Positions 41,027 to 54,600 of a stretch of 64,000 nucleotides of DNA are shown in pieces. Origin of the DNA: Diplosphaera chodatii (lineage: Eukaryota; Chlorophyta; Trebouxiophyceae; Prasiolales; Stichococcaceae); assembly GCA_032358165.1 (NCBI GenBank), contig JAALGY010000034.1, positions 1 through 64,000 of the forward strand. Direction: 5' to 3'. A program made the position numbers and the translations under genes. The first letter of the stretch is position 1, and each line of letters starts with the position of its first letter. Below the pieces are notes generated by a model. It was given only the letters and a program-made list of their open reading frames with translations. It did no database searches and was not told the origin of the DNA.

Positions 41027-43796
41027 TCAGGCGCCGCGGCGCTGCAGGTCCATGATCGCCGACCGCAGGGTGTGGTTGCGGATCAGGCCCTTGTGCGGCA
41101 GCCGCTCGTTGGTGAGCGGGCTGGTGTCGTGCGTCTCCAGCCACCTGTACAAACGCACGCTGGGTGACCGCAGAACTGTATCAGTTTGGTGCTGCCTGAC
41201 GTCCGACTTGTAGGCATCTGGTCACACATCACTGTAGCTGCCACACCCTTGGCTTTGCCAGAAAGCAGGCACGCCGGTCACAGGACGGCATGCAGCCCCC
41301 AATTACGCTGCTGGCAACGCTGCTGCACTGCCAGGTCCTGTCTCGTTGCGCTGACATGGCAATGCAGCACATGCAGCGGCGGCGCACCTGCTGATGGCAG
41401 ACGCCTCAAAGCAGAAGCCGTCCGCAGCCACCACGGGATCAAACATCAGCTGGTGCGTGATGGGGCAGATGAAGTGCGCAGGGACGCTGCCCCCGCTGCT
41501 GCCTGCGGTCATAGGCAGCATCCTGTCTCGAGAGAGTGCAGCTGCTACACTGGGTAGTGGTGGAGATCAGGCAGTGTCGCGAGGCGACGCTCTTGCTGCA
41601 CCCTCTGACGAAGCATTCATGGCAGAGATCTGCAAACGGCATCAGGACAGCCGTCAAGTCAGGTATGCACCTCCGCTGCCGCTGCCATTCTTGCGGCTGC
41701 CGTGTGACTCGGGCGCCGCCGCTGCAGAGCCAGCTCCGTAGTGTGGCTCGTAGCCCTCCTTGTGGGGGGCAGATGGCTGTGCTGCGTCGCGCGCTGTGTG
41801 CTGCCTTGCACATCCTGGCTGCGGCTGCCGCCTAGTGCTGACAGCCACTGCTGCAGGCATACAACACCATTCGTTCGACTGCACACAGAGACGTATGCAT
41901 CATCACGCTCTGGAACGCCGGTTTGCTGTTAGCCACCTCGTCAGGTTTTACCGCACAGTGTCAAGTCAGCGTCAGGGCATAGCGCTGGCCACACCTGACA
42001 TTTCTCATGCTGCAAGGCATACATGCTGGTCGCTTCTGGCGATCACTGCGTGGGACTGTCTTGCCGCACCTTCAGAGCGCAGGTCTGGATCCGAGCGCGG
42101 CCGTGTCGGGGGCGGGCCAGCCGCCACATCGGCAGTCGGCGGAGCCGCTCGCCCGCATCTCCCCGGCCAGCCCGGGTGCTGCGGCCGCCGCCCCGCCTGC
42201 TGGCACGGCGGCGCGTCCGCATCGCCGAGCCTGCTGCCATGAGCCCCCTGACGGCCCCCACCGCCGCCGCCACCGCCGTGTGCGGGAGGCGGGTCGGGCG
42301 GCGAGGCGCGGGGACTGCAGGGCGGCGTCGGCAGCGGGTGGATCCCCAGCGCGGCGGCCCGGTCGGCCAGCACCACAGTGTCTGTGGACGCCCGCCCCAA
42401 GTCCGGCCGCTGCTGCTGCCGCTGGTGCCGAGCCGCCCGCTGCTGCTGCTGGGCCGCGCGCTGCCAGGCTGGCGCCTGTGTTTGACGCTGCTGCCGCTCT
42501 GCCTGCGGCGGCTGCTGCTGCCGCAGGCGGGGGTGCTCACCAGTATTGGGGGCCTGCTGATGCCGTGCTGGGGCCTGTGGCCGGGGGGCCTGCCGGTGCT
42601 GCAGGTGCAGCGGCGCATCATCCGCATCTGGGTGCCGCCGCTGCACCTGGCTGGGGCGCTGGTGTGGCCTGTAGTCCTCGTTGTGCCGCTGCCTCTGGCC
42701 GTCAGACCTGGCAGCAACACGCACGTGCTTTGATGTCTGCAAGCGGAAACATGCACTGCACGCAGCGCCGCGCCAGCCATGCAGTTCAGGGATCTTGCAG
42801 TGGTGGGGAACTGGCACCGACCGGTGGTGACGGTGGTCTGGCAGGTCAGGCGGCAGCCTCTGCTGCTGCTCATCCCGCGTCGGCTGCTGTCCGCCGCCAC
42901 TGCTGAGCTGCCTGTCAGGGCTACGTTGCTGCCTGCGCCCTCTTTCGCTGCAAGGCGGCCTCAGAGGACTGCAATCCCTGGGGCCGCTGCCCCCGTCGCT
43001 GCAGGGCGCCCGCGCGGGGCTGCGGCTGTGCTCACGCCCCAGCGGCGCTAGTGGCTGCCACGGCGACGCCTGCAGCATCACGAGCGCAGAAAGTCTACTG
43101 CGACACTTCCTGCCGCACTGGACCAGACGATGCACAGCATCATCGGGGCCTTACCAGTGCTGGTCAGGAGCGACCACAGGTGGGCTGTTTTGCCAAGCAC
43201 CCTCGCCCAGATGATGCCGCACCCCAGAATGATAACCTTCGTGCGCAGAGCGTCAAACCGCACCTGCTGCTCCTGTTCCAGCTGGCGGCGGCGGGCGCGC
43301 GGCGACAGGTCGGGCGTCGCCAGCCGCCGCTGCTGCTGCGGCGCCAGCAGCGCGACCGACAGCGGGCTGAAGAAGCCGCCGCCGGCCGCCGCCGCAACCA
43401 TCGCCGTGCCGTCCGCAAATGCGCCTGCAACAACAGATGCTCCGTTGATCAACCGCCATTCTTGCTCAACAATCGGGCTGCTGCTTCACACCTGTGAACC
43501 TGGCGTGCAATTGGTGCTGCAACCGTCCATCTCACTGGCCCAACCATCTGCATGGCATGGTGACCTGCTGGTACTGAAGCGTAGGAGCAGGCGCTGAAGA
43601 TGGAAATCTGTCAGGCGGGCGACCTGGAAGTAGAGCATCCCGGCGCTGCTATATGCTCACCGTGATGCAGGTTGCCGTGGTACCCCTCCGAGGCCACGTC
43701 CCGCAGAGCAGCATCGCTCCGGTCCGCTACGGGGGGGCGGCAGCTGGCCGCCAGGTGGCGCGGCGCAGCGGCTGCGGGCTGCACCACGCGGTCCAT
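41027..43796 (-). CDS. U-box protein with Gln/Pro/Arg-rich N-terminal region
   Basis: Probable U-box E3 ubiquitin ligase. The last two exons (about 41532-41388 and 41147-41027) join with an AG/G split codon. They give FICPITHQLMFDPVVAADGF, then RWLETHDTSPLTNERLPHKG and LIRNHTLRSAIMDLQRRGA at the stop. Upstream exons 43796-43661 (start MDRVVQPAAAAPRHL), 43424-43264 and about 43069-42070 keep phase. The third is a long, low-complexity frame rich in Gln, Pro, Arg and His with a glycine run. An intermediate exon near 41760-41665 is needed but its frame is not settled. As in the two larger genes upstream, the U-box sits at the C-terminus, but it resembles canonical plant U-boxes more closely. U-box certain; N-terminal model moderate. 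Confidence 0.7.
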
Positions 43797-44919
43797 GTCC
43801 AGTCGCCGCTGCACGCCGCGGGGATGCCTGCAGAAGCATGGCCGGGGGTGTGGGCACCTGTGCCTGGACATCAGGTGCATGCCGTGAACATAAACTTACG
43901 CATCATCAGGGACCCAGCTGCTTGCGACGTGCAATACCACTGCAAAGCAGGGCATTCAGTGTACAGCAGCTCCACCTGCCGTCGCCGCAGCCCCCGCCGT
44001 TGTGCACCCGCCCAGGCGAACACTCGCGCGATGGCCAGCCTGCACATGGGCTGCCTTCGAGGTCCTCACCGCCTGCAGCCACGTACGATCACATTTGCGC
44101 CCCGAAAGCTGCGCCGACGTCTTGGCTGAGACGACGTCAGCATGCCGGCCGGGTGGACCCATGCTGCTGGACCATCAATTACTTCAGGCTCCGCACCGTA
44201 CAGCGGATGGGCATGGAGGCTGCGGCGGCCGTCACTGCACCGCCTGGCCTCCCACACTGCCTCGCTAGCAGACTCGTTCAGCTGCACGCAGCAAGCTGCA
44301 AGTTCCCAGATGCTCTGATGCAACAGCTGCTGCAGGCCGCAGCAGCATGCGGCCCTGCCACAGAGCATGCGCGACAGCTGGCAGCATTATATCATGGTGG
44401 GTCCGCAACAAGCCACCTGACGGCAGTTTGGCACGACGTTCTCGTTGCCCCAGTCTGACCCCCGGCCGGCTGCAGCCGGCGCACTGCTGGCAGCGCCCAT
44501 GGATCACAATGTTGTGATCGAGCTTCCGAGGTTCTGTTTCCGCAGCCTGGCGACTGCTGATCAGGTCATGTATCGATATCGATGCCGCCTGTGCTATTGA
44601 GACTGCCTCAATTAGCTGCAGCAAAGCAAGACGGCATTGATCGAGCAGGTGCAAACTCCGTGTTGTTGGTGGTCAATAGTCCACCAGCACGGCCATGTGT
44701 CATCGTCGTTACCACTGTACGACCTCGTCAACATATAGATCTGAGCTAGGTCGCAGCTCGTCGCATCTCGTCGGCGAGGCGTGACCGCGTGAGCGATCTG
44801 CTGGTTCGGTTACGCGCCTGGCTGTCAGTCAGCTTCTTGCACGTTAGGGTTTTGCTCAGCACAGCACAGCACGCATGTTGGTTGAACTGTGTGGACCAGT
44901 GTCTGTACTGTAAGCTTGC
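43797..44919. other. Intergenic with one possible plus-strand exon
   Basis: A plus-strand frame at about 44206-44458 follows a TACAG acceptor and reads as a helical peptide (for example LVQLHAASCKFPDALMQQLL). It could be an upstream exon of the small gene at 44920, but no junction could be shown. Nothing else is supported. Confidence 0.3.
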
Positions 44920-45344
44920 ATGTGCCAGCAATCAAGAGATGTTGCCAAGAAGATATTTGCGCTAGCTGAGGCGGCTGAGGGGAAGGTACAGATGAGTGGC
45001 ACAGCCTCCCAGGCAGCGGCTGGCGTCAAGCCGGCGCACTGGAGGAAGCCAACGTGTGATGAGTTACGAGCAGGTTCTGCTGCTCTGCAGGGCCGAATAC
45101 ACCTTCGGCATCATAACAGGCAATAATTTAATAGAGGAGTGAAACAGCCTTGCAGTCTTCTGAAGGCAATGAAGGCAACAATATGCACTCTGAGGTTGGG
45201 TTCATGCACACCCTGCTTCGCAAAACACGGCAAATCGACCCTGCTTCAGTGCGGTTCACTTTCTACGGCAAGCTGGTCAACTGGCCTCCCGCTGCCGCAG
45301 CCGCCGCTGGTCTTGTCCTGGCTGCGGCAGGCCGAGAGGGTTGA
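44920..45344 (+). CDS. Small two-exon protein, unrecognised
   Basis: Two exons, 44920-44985 and 45156-45344, joined in phase across a GTACAG donor and a TTGCAG acceptor, give 84 residues. The first exon encodes an amphipathic helix (RDVAKKIFALAEAAEGK). The second has MHTLLRKTRQIDPASVRF and a C-terminal hydrophobic Ala/Leu segment that could be a short membrane anchor. I do not recognise the family. The frame and splice sites look genuine, but further upstream exons are possible. It lies between U-box gene 3 (divergent) and the receptor kinase (convergent). Confidence 0.4.
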
Positions 45345-45622
45345 CACTTCGTGAGCAGACTTCACCGCCTGTTGCCTGGGCCAGCTGATTCCCCCTGGAC
45401 ATGCCCCGACTACTGCAAATAGCTATGACAGGCTGACGCTGGAGCAGGCGCCGAGGCCACACGATTGCGCAGGCTCAGCCACCCCAAGTGCCTCCACCAA
45501 CCCCCTGCCAGCACCTCTGCAGCTGCTGCGCATCAGCCGGCTTGGGCTGCTGGCCGCCAACCCTGCTGCTGCCGAGGCAGTTGAAGATGCACTTCGCTTG
45601 ACACTGTACCCCTTTGCTGCAG

Positions 45623-48600
45623 CTACTTTGCAAACGGGACTGCTGGCTCGCTGAGCGCCGGCGGCTGTTGCGTCGCTTGCGCCGACTGCTGAGGCGCGGC
45701 AGAGGCATCGTGCTCAGTAGCTGCTGCACTGCCGCTGCTCCGCTGCAGCTGTTGCGGCTGACGCCGCTGCTGGTCTGGGGCCCCAAAGGGGTTGATGTTG
45801 GCGCCCACAAACCGCCAAAAGTGCGACGGCTGCCCTGTGGCGGCTGAGTCTGCTCCTGCTGCCGGCTGCGGGTGACTGCTGCTATCGGGCCTGGCGTCGC
45901 TGCCGCTGCTTCTGCCGCTCACGTTGCCGCCTGTATTTTGTGGGTCGACCGCTGCTGCTGGAGCTGACACGCCGTCAAAAGGAGCCACCCTGCGTGCAGC
46001 TGCTGAACCTGCAATGACCGTTAACACAGTCAGCAACCCTGCCGTCCGAGAAAAGCAAACCGCTGACGCCCACTGGTGGGCTACAACGCAACAACCGAGG
46101 TTTACAGACCATGGTCAACCGCAAGCCATGCTGCGAAGGCACCTGCTTCAGCGGGGCTGCCGCCTGCTGCCTGGCTGCCATCAACAGATGCGACGGGGCT
46201 CAGGCGCGATGTCCCGCCCCGCAGCGGAGACAGCGCCGGCGGTCCCCCTGGAGTGGAGTCGGCGGCCACCGCTGCTGCTGCCGCCTGGGCTACGACGCTC
46301 TTGGCGCTGTCGCTGCGCTGCGGCATGGACGGCACCCGCCCCAGGGTGGGTGGATACTGAATGCTCTGCACGGATACATGCCACCAAGGGTCAGCGCAAA
46401 ACTTCAGCACCATGCAGGGGCGTGCCAAGAGGTGAGCCGCAACCTCCAGCACCTATGCAAATATGTTGTCATTGCTGCAGGACCCAGCCCAAGGCAGTGC
46501 ACGAGGGAAGCCCTGCGCGCTGACGATACACACCCAGATGTGAAACTGTGACAGATGACTCCGAGTGAATCACACGCACCATGAGCTCCTCGTGGATCTC
46601 CTTGGCGCTGGGCCGCATGCCCGGGTCCGCGTGCATGCACCGCGCGATCAGGCGGTCCACCTCCGCAGGGCACTCCCCCGGCACGCTGCAGGAATACCAT
46701 CGAGCACAGTCAGACGATGCCACTCCACGCATCAAGGCAGCTGTCATGCACAGGCTGTGCACCAGTCACCTGTCATGCCGGACACCATGCAGCTGGCAAT
46801 GACAGAGCCTGCTGAAACCGCATCTAGCCAGAGCTTGGTCACGAGGTGTGCATGGTGACAGGGACACACCGCAGCTCGCGGGTCTGGCCGCGGAGGGGGC
46901 GCTCCCCGGTGACCAGCTCCCACAGCACCACGCCGAACGAGAAGATCTGCAGGGGTGCGAATCGTTGACTCACAAGCCACCAGCTACCGTAATATGAAGG
47001 GGCAGCTCGGGCAGGCCTAGATGCCTGGTGCATACTGATATGCATACAATTGTGGTCACAGCGGTCAGGCAACCTCACAAGCACAGAGGCAAGGGCAGCA
47101 CAACAGCAACAGGGTGACAGGTGCGCACGTCCACTTTCTCGGTGCAGCGCGCCCCCAGCAGCAGCTCAGGCGCCGCCCACGCAAACTGCACAGAAGCACA
47201 GCACTATCAAGCAGAGAACGGGCAGCATAACCTAGTATGGCTTACGGCAAATGACCTGAAAGATTCGGGGCACCACTGATCTTTGCCAGCATGCTCTGTG
47301 CCCGCATCATCGCGGTGGCCGAATAGCTAGATGCACAATGGAAGTGTCTGCACAGCGACCACTGCAGGAGGCAAATGACTTTTAGGGTGTTGAATGTAGT
47401 TCTCGCACCGTGCCGGCCATGTCCAGGCTGGTGACATAGTCGCGGTTCAGGATGCGGGCCAGGCCCACGTCTGCGATCTTTGCGGTGCCATCCCGCGCCA
47501 GCAGGATGTTCTGGCTCTGCACAAACAGCAACGGTGCGCAGCGTCATTTGACTGCCTGAGACGAGCATCTGTACCACATGCCTGCTGCAGTGCCGGTAGC
47601 TGGAGGTAGCATGGCCAGCGTGTGACCATGCAGGTGCTCGTCCTGCAACCTCAAGCTGATCAGCACCACAGAGCCGCGAGCAGGTGCACATGCGGGGCAA
47701 CAGTCAGGAGGCACCTTGAGGTCAAAGTGCACGATGCGGTGGGTGTGCAGCCAGTGCAGGCCCGCCGCCACGTCCAGTGCAACCTGCTTGCCCCTGCAAC
47801 ATGGCAATGCCAGAGTTCAACACCTGTGTAGCACAAGCACCAGATCAGAAGGTTTTGAGCCCAGCAGCAGTGACCAGACCATGCGCCAGCTGCACTGCAG
47901 CTCACCAACAGCAGCAAGCATGCTGTAGCGTGGTCGCACACCGCAGTGGTAAGGGGGGCAGGACACATCTTGAAAGTAGGAAGGCGTAGGATGATGTGGC
48001 GGGATCTGCTTGAATAACATCACCACACCTGCGGTACCAGCCGAAGACGGCACGGTCCTTATCTCGCGCCATGATGCGCCACAGGTCGCCCCCCTGCAGC
48101 AGACGGGGTGTCGCGCGCGGGTTACACGGCTGTAGTCTGCTGAGGACGTGCATGCTCGAGATTTGCATGCTCGAGATGCTGTAGGCCAGATGGTGGTCTC
48201 CACAACAAGCGCTGCTCCAACACAAGTGGGACACGTCTCGCTTGTGTTGAGCAGCGGCAGCCATTGTGGGACCACCGCCTGTTTGCACTGCGTGCTGCGG
48301 TGCTTTACAGCCTGAAGGAAGACACGCTGGCGATTCCACGACAGCCCTGTGCAGCGTGCTCACCTCCATGAACTCGGTGACCAGCATGGTGCACCCTTCG
48401 GCGACGCATGCGCCCTGGAACTGCACCACATTTGATGCCCTGCAGGGTGGCGGTGGCGTTAACATCAGTACAACATACACAGAGTCTTGGCTCCGCAAGC
48501 AGCATCACCACCCCTGGGCATATGTGTCCACTGCTTCTGAGTAAAAGCACGGTCTTTGTGTGCAGCAGCCAGAAGCGCCATCGGTCCAGTTCCTGTTGGC

Positions 48601-51600
48601 TGCAACAGGGACTGGACCCCGCTGCGGGTTCTGGCTGCTGGATTTGAACTCTGCCACGCGATCTCTGAATTGCAATCGTGAGCATCACCACTCCTGGTCA
48701 CATGTGTCCATTGCTTCCAAGTACAGTACAAGCACAGCCGTATGTGCAGCAGCCAGACGCGGTCCAGTTCCTGCTGGCTACAACAGGGACTGGACACTGC
48801 TGCACATTCTGGCTGCTGACGACAGGCTCTGCCACACGATGCCTGCACTAGCGTACACTCTCTTGCAGCCACCTGTCAGGCACTCTGCCACACGATGCCT
48901 GAGCTAGCATATATACTACCCTGCAGCCACCTGTCAGGCAGGCCACCAGGTCAACGGGCCCCCACCTGCAGCTGCGCAGGATGGCGACCTCGCGGCAGAA
49001 CTTGACCTGCGCCGCGTGGTCCTGCTGCCCCCCCAGCATCTTGACCGCCACCGTCTGCACCCCGCCCAGCACCGCCTTGTACACCTGCGCAGCGGATTCA
49101 GTTGCTGAGCCTGCTATACTTCTGCAGTTAGGGACCTGAAGGTCGACGTGACGGTGCCAAAGCGATTATAGTCGCTGGTTGCTCTGCTGCAGATCAGCTA
49201 CGATATTGGTGTCTACTTTAACGCTGCAATCCCGTAATTGAAAACAGATACTGGCATTGACTATCGACAGAAGCAGCAGTGCACTGGCTGCTGCATGAAA
49301 GCCAGGCCCCTGGACTAACCTGGCCAAAGGCGCCGGTCCCGATCTCCCATTGGCGGCCATCGGGGCGGCGGCAGATCTCGATGTCCTCGGGGCGCAGCTC
49401 CCAGTCGCTGAAGGGCACGCGCGGCAGGTCCAGGCCGCCGCCCGCTGCCGCGCCGTCGCACCCGGAGTCGCTGTTGGCGCCGGCGCTGCAGGCAGGACCT
49501 CAGACGTCAAAGTTTGGAAGGGGCATGGCAGGCAGTTGTTCAGCCTGCCTTTCGGGGATGTGGCACCAGGAGACTTCCGCAGGGATGCCAGATGAACACC
49601 AAAAACCCAGATGGTTGGCCTTGGCTGTCTCAGCAGCACTGCTGTCCACCTCAGCTCTTGGCATTCAGGTGCCAATACTGCAGCAACCCGTATCTAAACA
49701 TACACCAAAGACAATGTTGACACAGCGCAGTCATAAGCAAGACACCAACATGTCACGCCACGAAGCAGAAGCTGGCGACCCAGCCCAAAACGAAACAGGT
49801 GCAGGTGCAGGCATGCTTGAACCTGCGAAGCGTCTTTGCTGCCACACTCAGGCTTGGGGGTTCGAAAACCGCCGCCGCACCTGCGAAACAGGTTGTCCAT
49901 GTCGATGTCGATGCCCGTCTGCGCAATGTTGAGCGGCGGGAACACCAGGCCCCGCGCCCCGTCGCCGTCGCCCGACGGCGTGCCGGCGCCGCTGCCCTCG
50001 CTGCCGAGGAAGCTCGCGCCGGAGCGTGCGCTGCCGTTCTTGCCGAAGATGGACGCCACTGCAGCGAAGCGCACCAGGGTGGCACAAAGTCGTGGCCGTT
50101 GCATGACAGACTGCAGCTGTTGCAAGTTCCACCATATGCCAGAGCCGCACTCGGGCGCTTCCAGTTCAATGGCAGGCGGAGCAAGCAGTGCCTGCCATGG
50201 CAATGGTAGCTGAGCGAGTGCGGCCCGCTGCTGGCCTTGCCAGCAGCGCAGTGAATGACTGAAGGGCCAGAACATTCAGCACAGATGTATACCACAATGT
50301 ACATGTACAGCAACAGCTGGCACAAGCGATGACACGGCATGAGTCAAGCACATTCACAACGTAGGGTATGGAGGCAGAATGCTACATGTTCAAACGATGT
50401 CAACAGCAGGCAACACACGATGCACATAAGGCGGCGCTAGAGCTCCAATAACGCACTCTTGGACCAGCGGCTGTTGGGGGCGATGGGGGACGCGGCGCCG
50501 CGCCTCCGCTTCGCCCGCCGCCACAGCAAGCAGATGCCCACCAGCGCCGCCAGCAGCGCCGCCACCACCGTACCCGACACGATGCCCACCTGCAGGACAC
50601 ACGGAGCAGGGCTAAGGGTGTCTGAACACTGGACGCAGACCTTACACAGATGGTATCACTCACATGTGACGCTGACGGCAGTGCAAGCGAAGCTGGCAGG
50701 GCATATCTACAGTCTGTGGGGCACTCTGCTGGGCACAGCTGATCTTGCGCCCTCGTCAAAGCCGGCATCCCGGACAGACAGGACTGATTTGATAACGTGA
50801 GACATGCAAATGTGCACCGTGAGCTCCACGGCGCGGGTGTTGCCGCTGCCGCCGCTGGAGGGGATGGTGCGACCGCGGCCCGGGGGGCTCGCGTTGCCGC
50901 CCGGGCCCAGAGCGCCGACTGCACGAACAACCAACACCAGAGCCTCAGCCTGTTGCTGTGCAGACTGCAGACAAGGGAGGATGCGCGTGCTGTTGTGCAG
51001 CGCCCCCGCCTTGATTGTCAGTGCACAGCTGGACATGCACAGCAGCTAGCTTCGCGATGATGTGCGTGCAGGGGTGCTGCAACAGAGTGAACGGCATCCC
51101 AAGCTGTTGCTGCAGCTGAGCTTGGCCGATGGTGTTCACGGTGCAACCCTTGCACAGTTGAGACGTGCCCACTGCAGCACGCCAGCAGTGACCACACAAC
51201 TGATGTTTGGTGTGCGGTTTGACAGCTGGTACTGTGACAGGTTAGCCTGGCAGTACTGACAGCTCAAATCAGAGCGGATGTGGGGCAGCAGGAAGGGGAC
51301 CGGGGCTGCCACAGGAAAGCAGCATCTGCCTTTCGGCGGCATTGACGCCGCGCTGGGTCAGGGTTTTCAGGCTTGGCATTGGCTTGACAGCAGGGAAGCA
51401 GGGGGGCGCACCGGGGCTGCGGGAGTTGAACCGCAGCTGCGTCTCGGTGGCGTTGACGCCGCGCTGATACAGGGCGTCCCGCAGCCCCGTGGACCCCGAC
51501 ACCACGAACTTCAGGTCGCTGTCCAACGCAGCCGCCTGCAGAGAGGGGTGAAAGTGTGAGATTTGTCGGCAAGCAGTCATGGCATCTATAGTCAGAACCC

Positions 51601-54600
51601 TGCGCCTAAGAGTAGAAACAACCAAGTAACTCGTGACCAAGCGAATCCAGCAGGCCCCAAGTCCTTCAAACGCCTGCTGCACCAGGAGCAACTGCCGGCG
51701 GACGCTCGTTTGGACGGTGGTCACCAAGGGACGTGGAGCCCCAGCATAGCTCTGCACCGCCTCTGCCGTCAGGCCATGGCCCAATCCAGCATGCTGTGAA
51801 ACGGCTGCGTTGGGTGCACGCAGCAACAGGGAAATGGTGTCGGTAGGAGCACAGGCGCTGTAGGGTTAATGACTGTTTAGATTAGTCCACCTGCGGGCCC
51901 GCCTCGAGGTTGAGAGTGACCTCCACCGCCTGCAGCGGTGAGTCGCCGGCTTCAAACACCTCTGCCGCCGGCACCTGTCAGGCAGATGAAAGCACTCATA
52001 TGGCAGACAGTCTGGCTGCCGGCGCTATGCCATGCTCGAGCCCTGCGCCCTGCAGGGCGCAGCGCAACCCAAGCAGGTGCAGAGCCCGCACCAGCAACAG
52101 CGCTCAGCGCTTGTGCAAGCACGAGGACGGCGCCCGAGCGACTGTCTGCAGTGCGCTGTCAGGTGCGCATGTCACCTGCAGCAGGCCGCGGCGGCCGAGG
52201 GGCCTGCTGCTGACGAGAGCGGCGCTGCCGGTCAGCTGACCGCCCGCCGCCGACGGCGCCGCGTGCAGCCGCCGCCTGGGCGGGCTCGTGTTGGAGACAT
52301 CTGCCAAGGGCGCTGGCCTGCACCACAGCACGCCTCTGGGCACATCTCCAATGATGCACTTCAGCCTCGACGCCCATGCGGCGCGCGGCACTGCTGGCCT
52401 GTGGCCCCGGAGTGGAGCACAAACTGCCATGGGCTCGGTGCCAGACATCCCAGTTCAGCCCCCTAATCCTGACTACCAGCAACAAGTCCGGCCACCCACC
52501 ACCCCAATCAGTGCGCCTGTTGCACGACTAGAAGCAGCCCCAGGGGCTGCGGACAGCCGTACCTGGGGCCGGCTGCATCGCCAGTGTCGCCTTCCACCAG
52601 CGGCTCGGCGACATTGACAAACGGTTCCATGACTGGCACCACGTTCAGGATGGTGATGTTCGCCTGCACGCATTGCACACAGATGCTGTCTCACAGGTTG
52701 GAGTATCAGAGTATCGCACCCTGGGCAATAAAGCTGCCGGCCTGCAGCACGCAGCGGGGCTGGTCCCTGCACCAGCAGCATCTGTGGTATCGCAGCACCC
52801 CACAAAACCGTGTGCCCACACATGCTGAGGCACAGACCATTGTATGCGCGATTATGCCAGAACTGCAGCCCTCCCGCCGCTGTGTCATACCCAGCAGCCT
52901 GCGCAGCAGTGCCCTGTTGCAGCCCTTTGCACCTCCAGACACCCTCGCATGTCAGGATGCCCAGTCCCACAACCAAAGCCCCAAGAAAACCTGATCGTAT
53001 GCCCCGCACCGGCGAGGTGATGGAGGGCAACACGGCATCCAGCGCATCCTGCAGCGCCGCCGCCTGCTGCGGCGCCTCGAACAGGCCCAGGTTGTAGCCG
53101 ATGATGCGGATGACCACCTCCACAACGGTGGCGTCCGCCACCGACGCGCCTGTCATCGCAGCAACATTTTGCAATTTGGTAAATATTTGAATCTCCTATT
53201 GTAAGAACTATAGCATGGTTTTAAATGAGTGACCCCTCAACCTCAGGCGCAGAGAAGTCAGCCACGGCCCGCCGAGCACATCCGAGAAATGGAGGGTCCA
53301 TCGTGCAAGCACAGCCCCGGGTGCACATCCTTCGCATCGAGTGCGCTTGCAGTCTGGCTTGCAGACAGAGCACTGGGCCATCATGGAGGCTTGGCAGGTT
53401 TGGCAGTACCCAAAAACCCCCAGCTCACCACAGCCGGTGCTGAAGTTGGAGGGCGTCAGCGGGACGCAGGCGGAGCCGCTGATCTGGCACACCGTGAACG
53501 GCAGGTTGGCCGGCAGCGCGCCGCACAGCTGCCTATTCGCGGGCCGCAGCCACCTGAGGGAATGGGAACAAGGTCAGCCCTTGCATAGGAGACAAGTTCT
53601 GCATAAAGTGCGAACACATGGACGGGAATACATGCTACAAATACGGAATATCTCGTCGTCTGCCATGTTTGCACAGTTGCAAGTTGGAACGGCGACAAAT
53701 CAGGACAAATTCAACAATAATTTTACGATGTATTGACTGGGCGCCAGGGCTGCACTGAGGTTGGCAGGCAGCAGTGCACACACTCAACAGCGCATCTGCG
53801 CACAGCAGTCTGCCACCGGCCAGCACCATGCAGCAGTGAGCGGCCTGTGGATGCAGCAGCCTCGAGATAGGCGAAGTGTGTCGATGCAAAACTTGTTGTG
53901 ATATGTGGCAGCTTGGTGGTCAGCAGCCTCACAGGTCCTGCAGGGAGCTCAGGGTGGCGAGGGAGGCGGGCACGGTGCCGCTGAGCTTGTTGTAGCTCAG
54001 GAACAGCTGCTGGAGGTCGGGCAGGCTGCCGTCGGCGCCCCAGTTGCCGGGCAGGCTCCCCGTCAGCTCGTTGGAGCTCAGCCCCCTGTAGGGGGTTTAC
54101 AGGAAGAGCAGGTAAGTGACGGTCTCATGCAGCGCAGGCTGCAGTGCAGCTGCACGGCACGACTCAACAAGGCACCCACTGCGACAACATCGTTGCCCTG
54201 GCGACACAGCCCCGCCGCAGCAAGATCGACAGCCAATTGAACGGGTTGGCACCAACCAGCAGAGCCGACATGCACACGAAAGGAAGATTGGGCGGCGACT
54301 GGAAGAAGGGAACTGAAAGGGAACTCGAAAGGGCGCGCACAGGAGCTGCAGCGCGGGCCAGGACTGGCGGTCGGCGGCCCACTGCGGCGGCAGCGACCCG
54401 GACAGGAAGTTGCTGTCCAGGTACAGGGAGCGCAGGCGGGCGAAGCCGCCGCCCTGGCCCCACGCCGCGGGCAGCCCCCCGCCCAGCTGGTTGGCGTACA
54501 GGGACCTGGGGAGGCAGCAACGCGCACCATCGCCACAAGCTGCGCTCCAGCACTATGTGCCACCGTGTGAACAGCGTGCCAGGTCCAACCCTGCAGTGTG

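Noticed and set aside
42007..42906. 299-codon plus-strand frame rich in Ala, Pro and Gly
   Set aside because: It is the shadow of the Gln/Pro/Arg-rich exon of U-box gene 3 on the minus strand, which joins in phase with a neighbouring exon.
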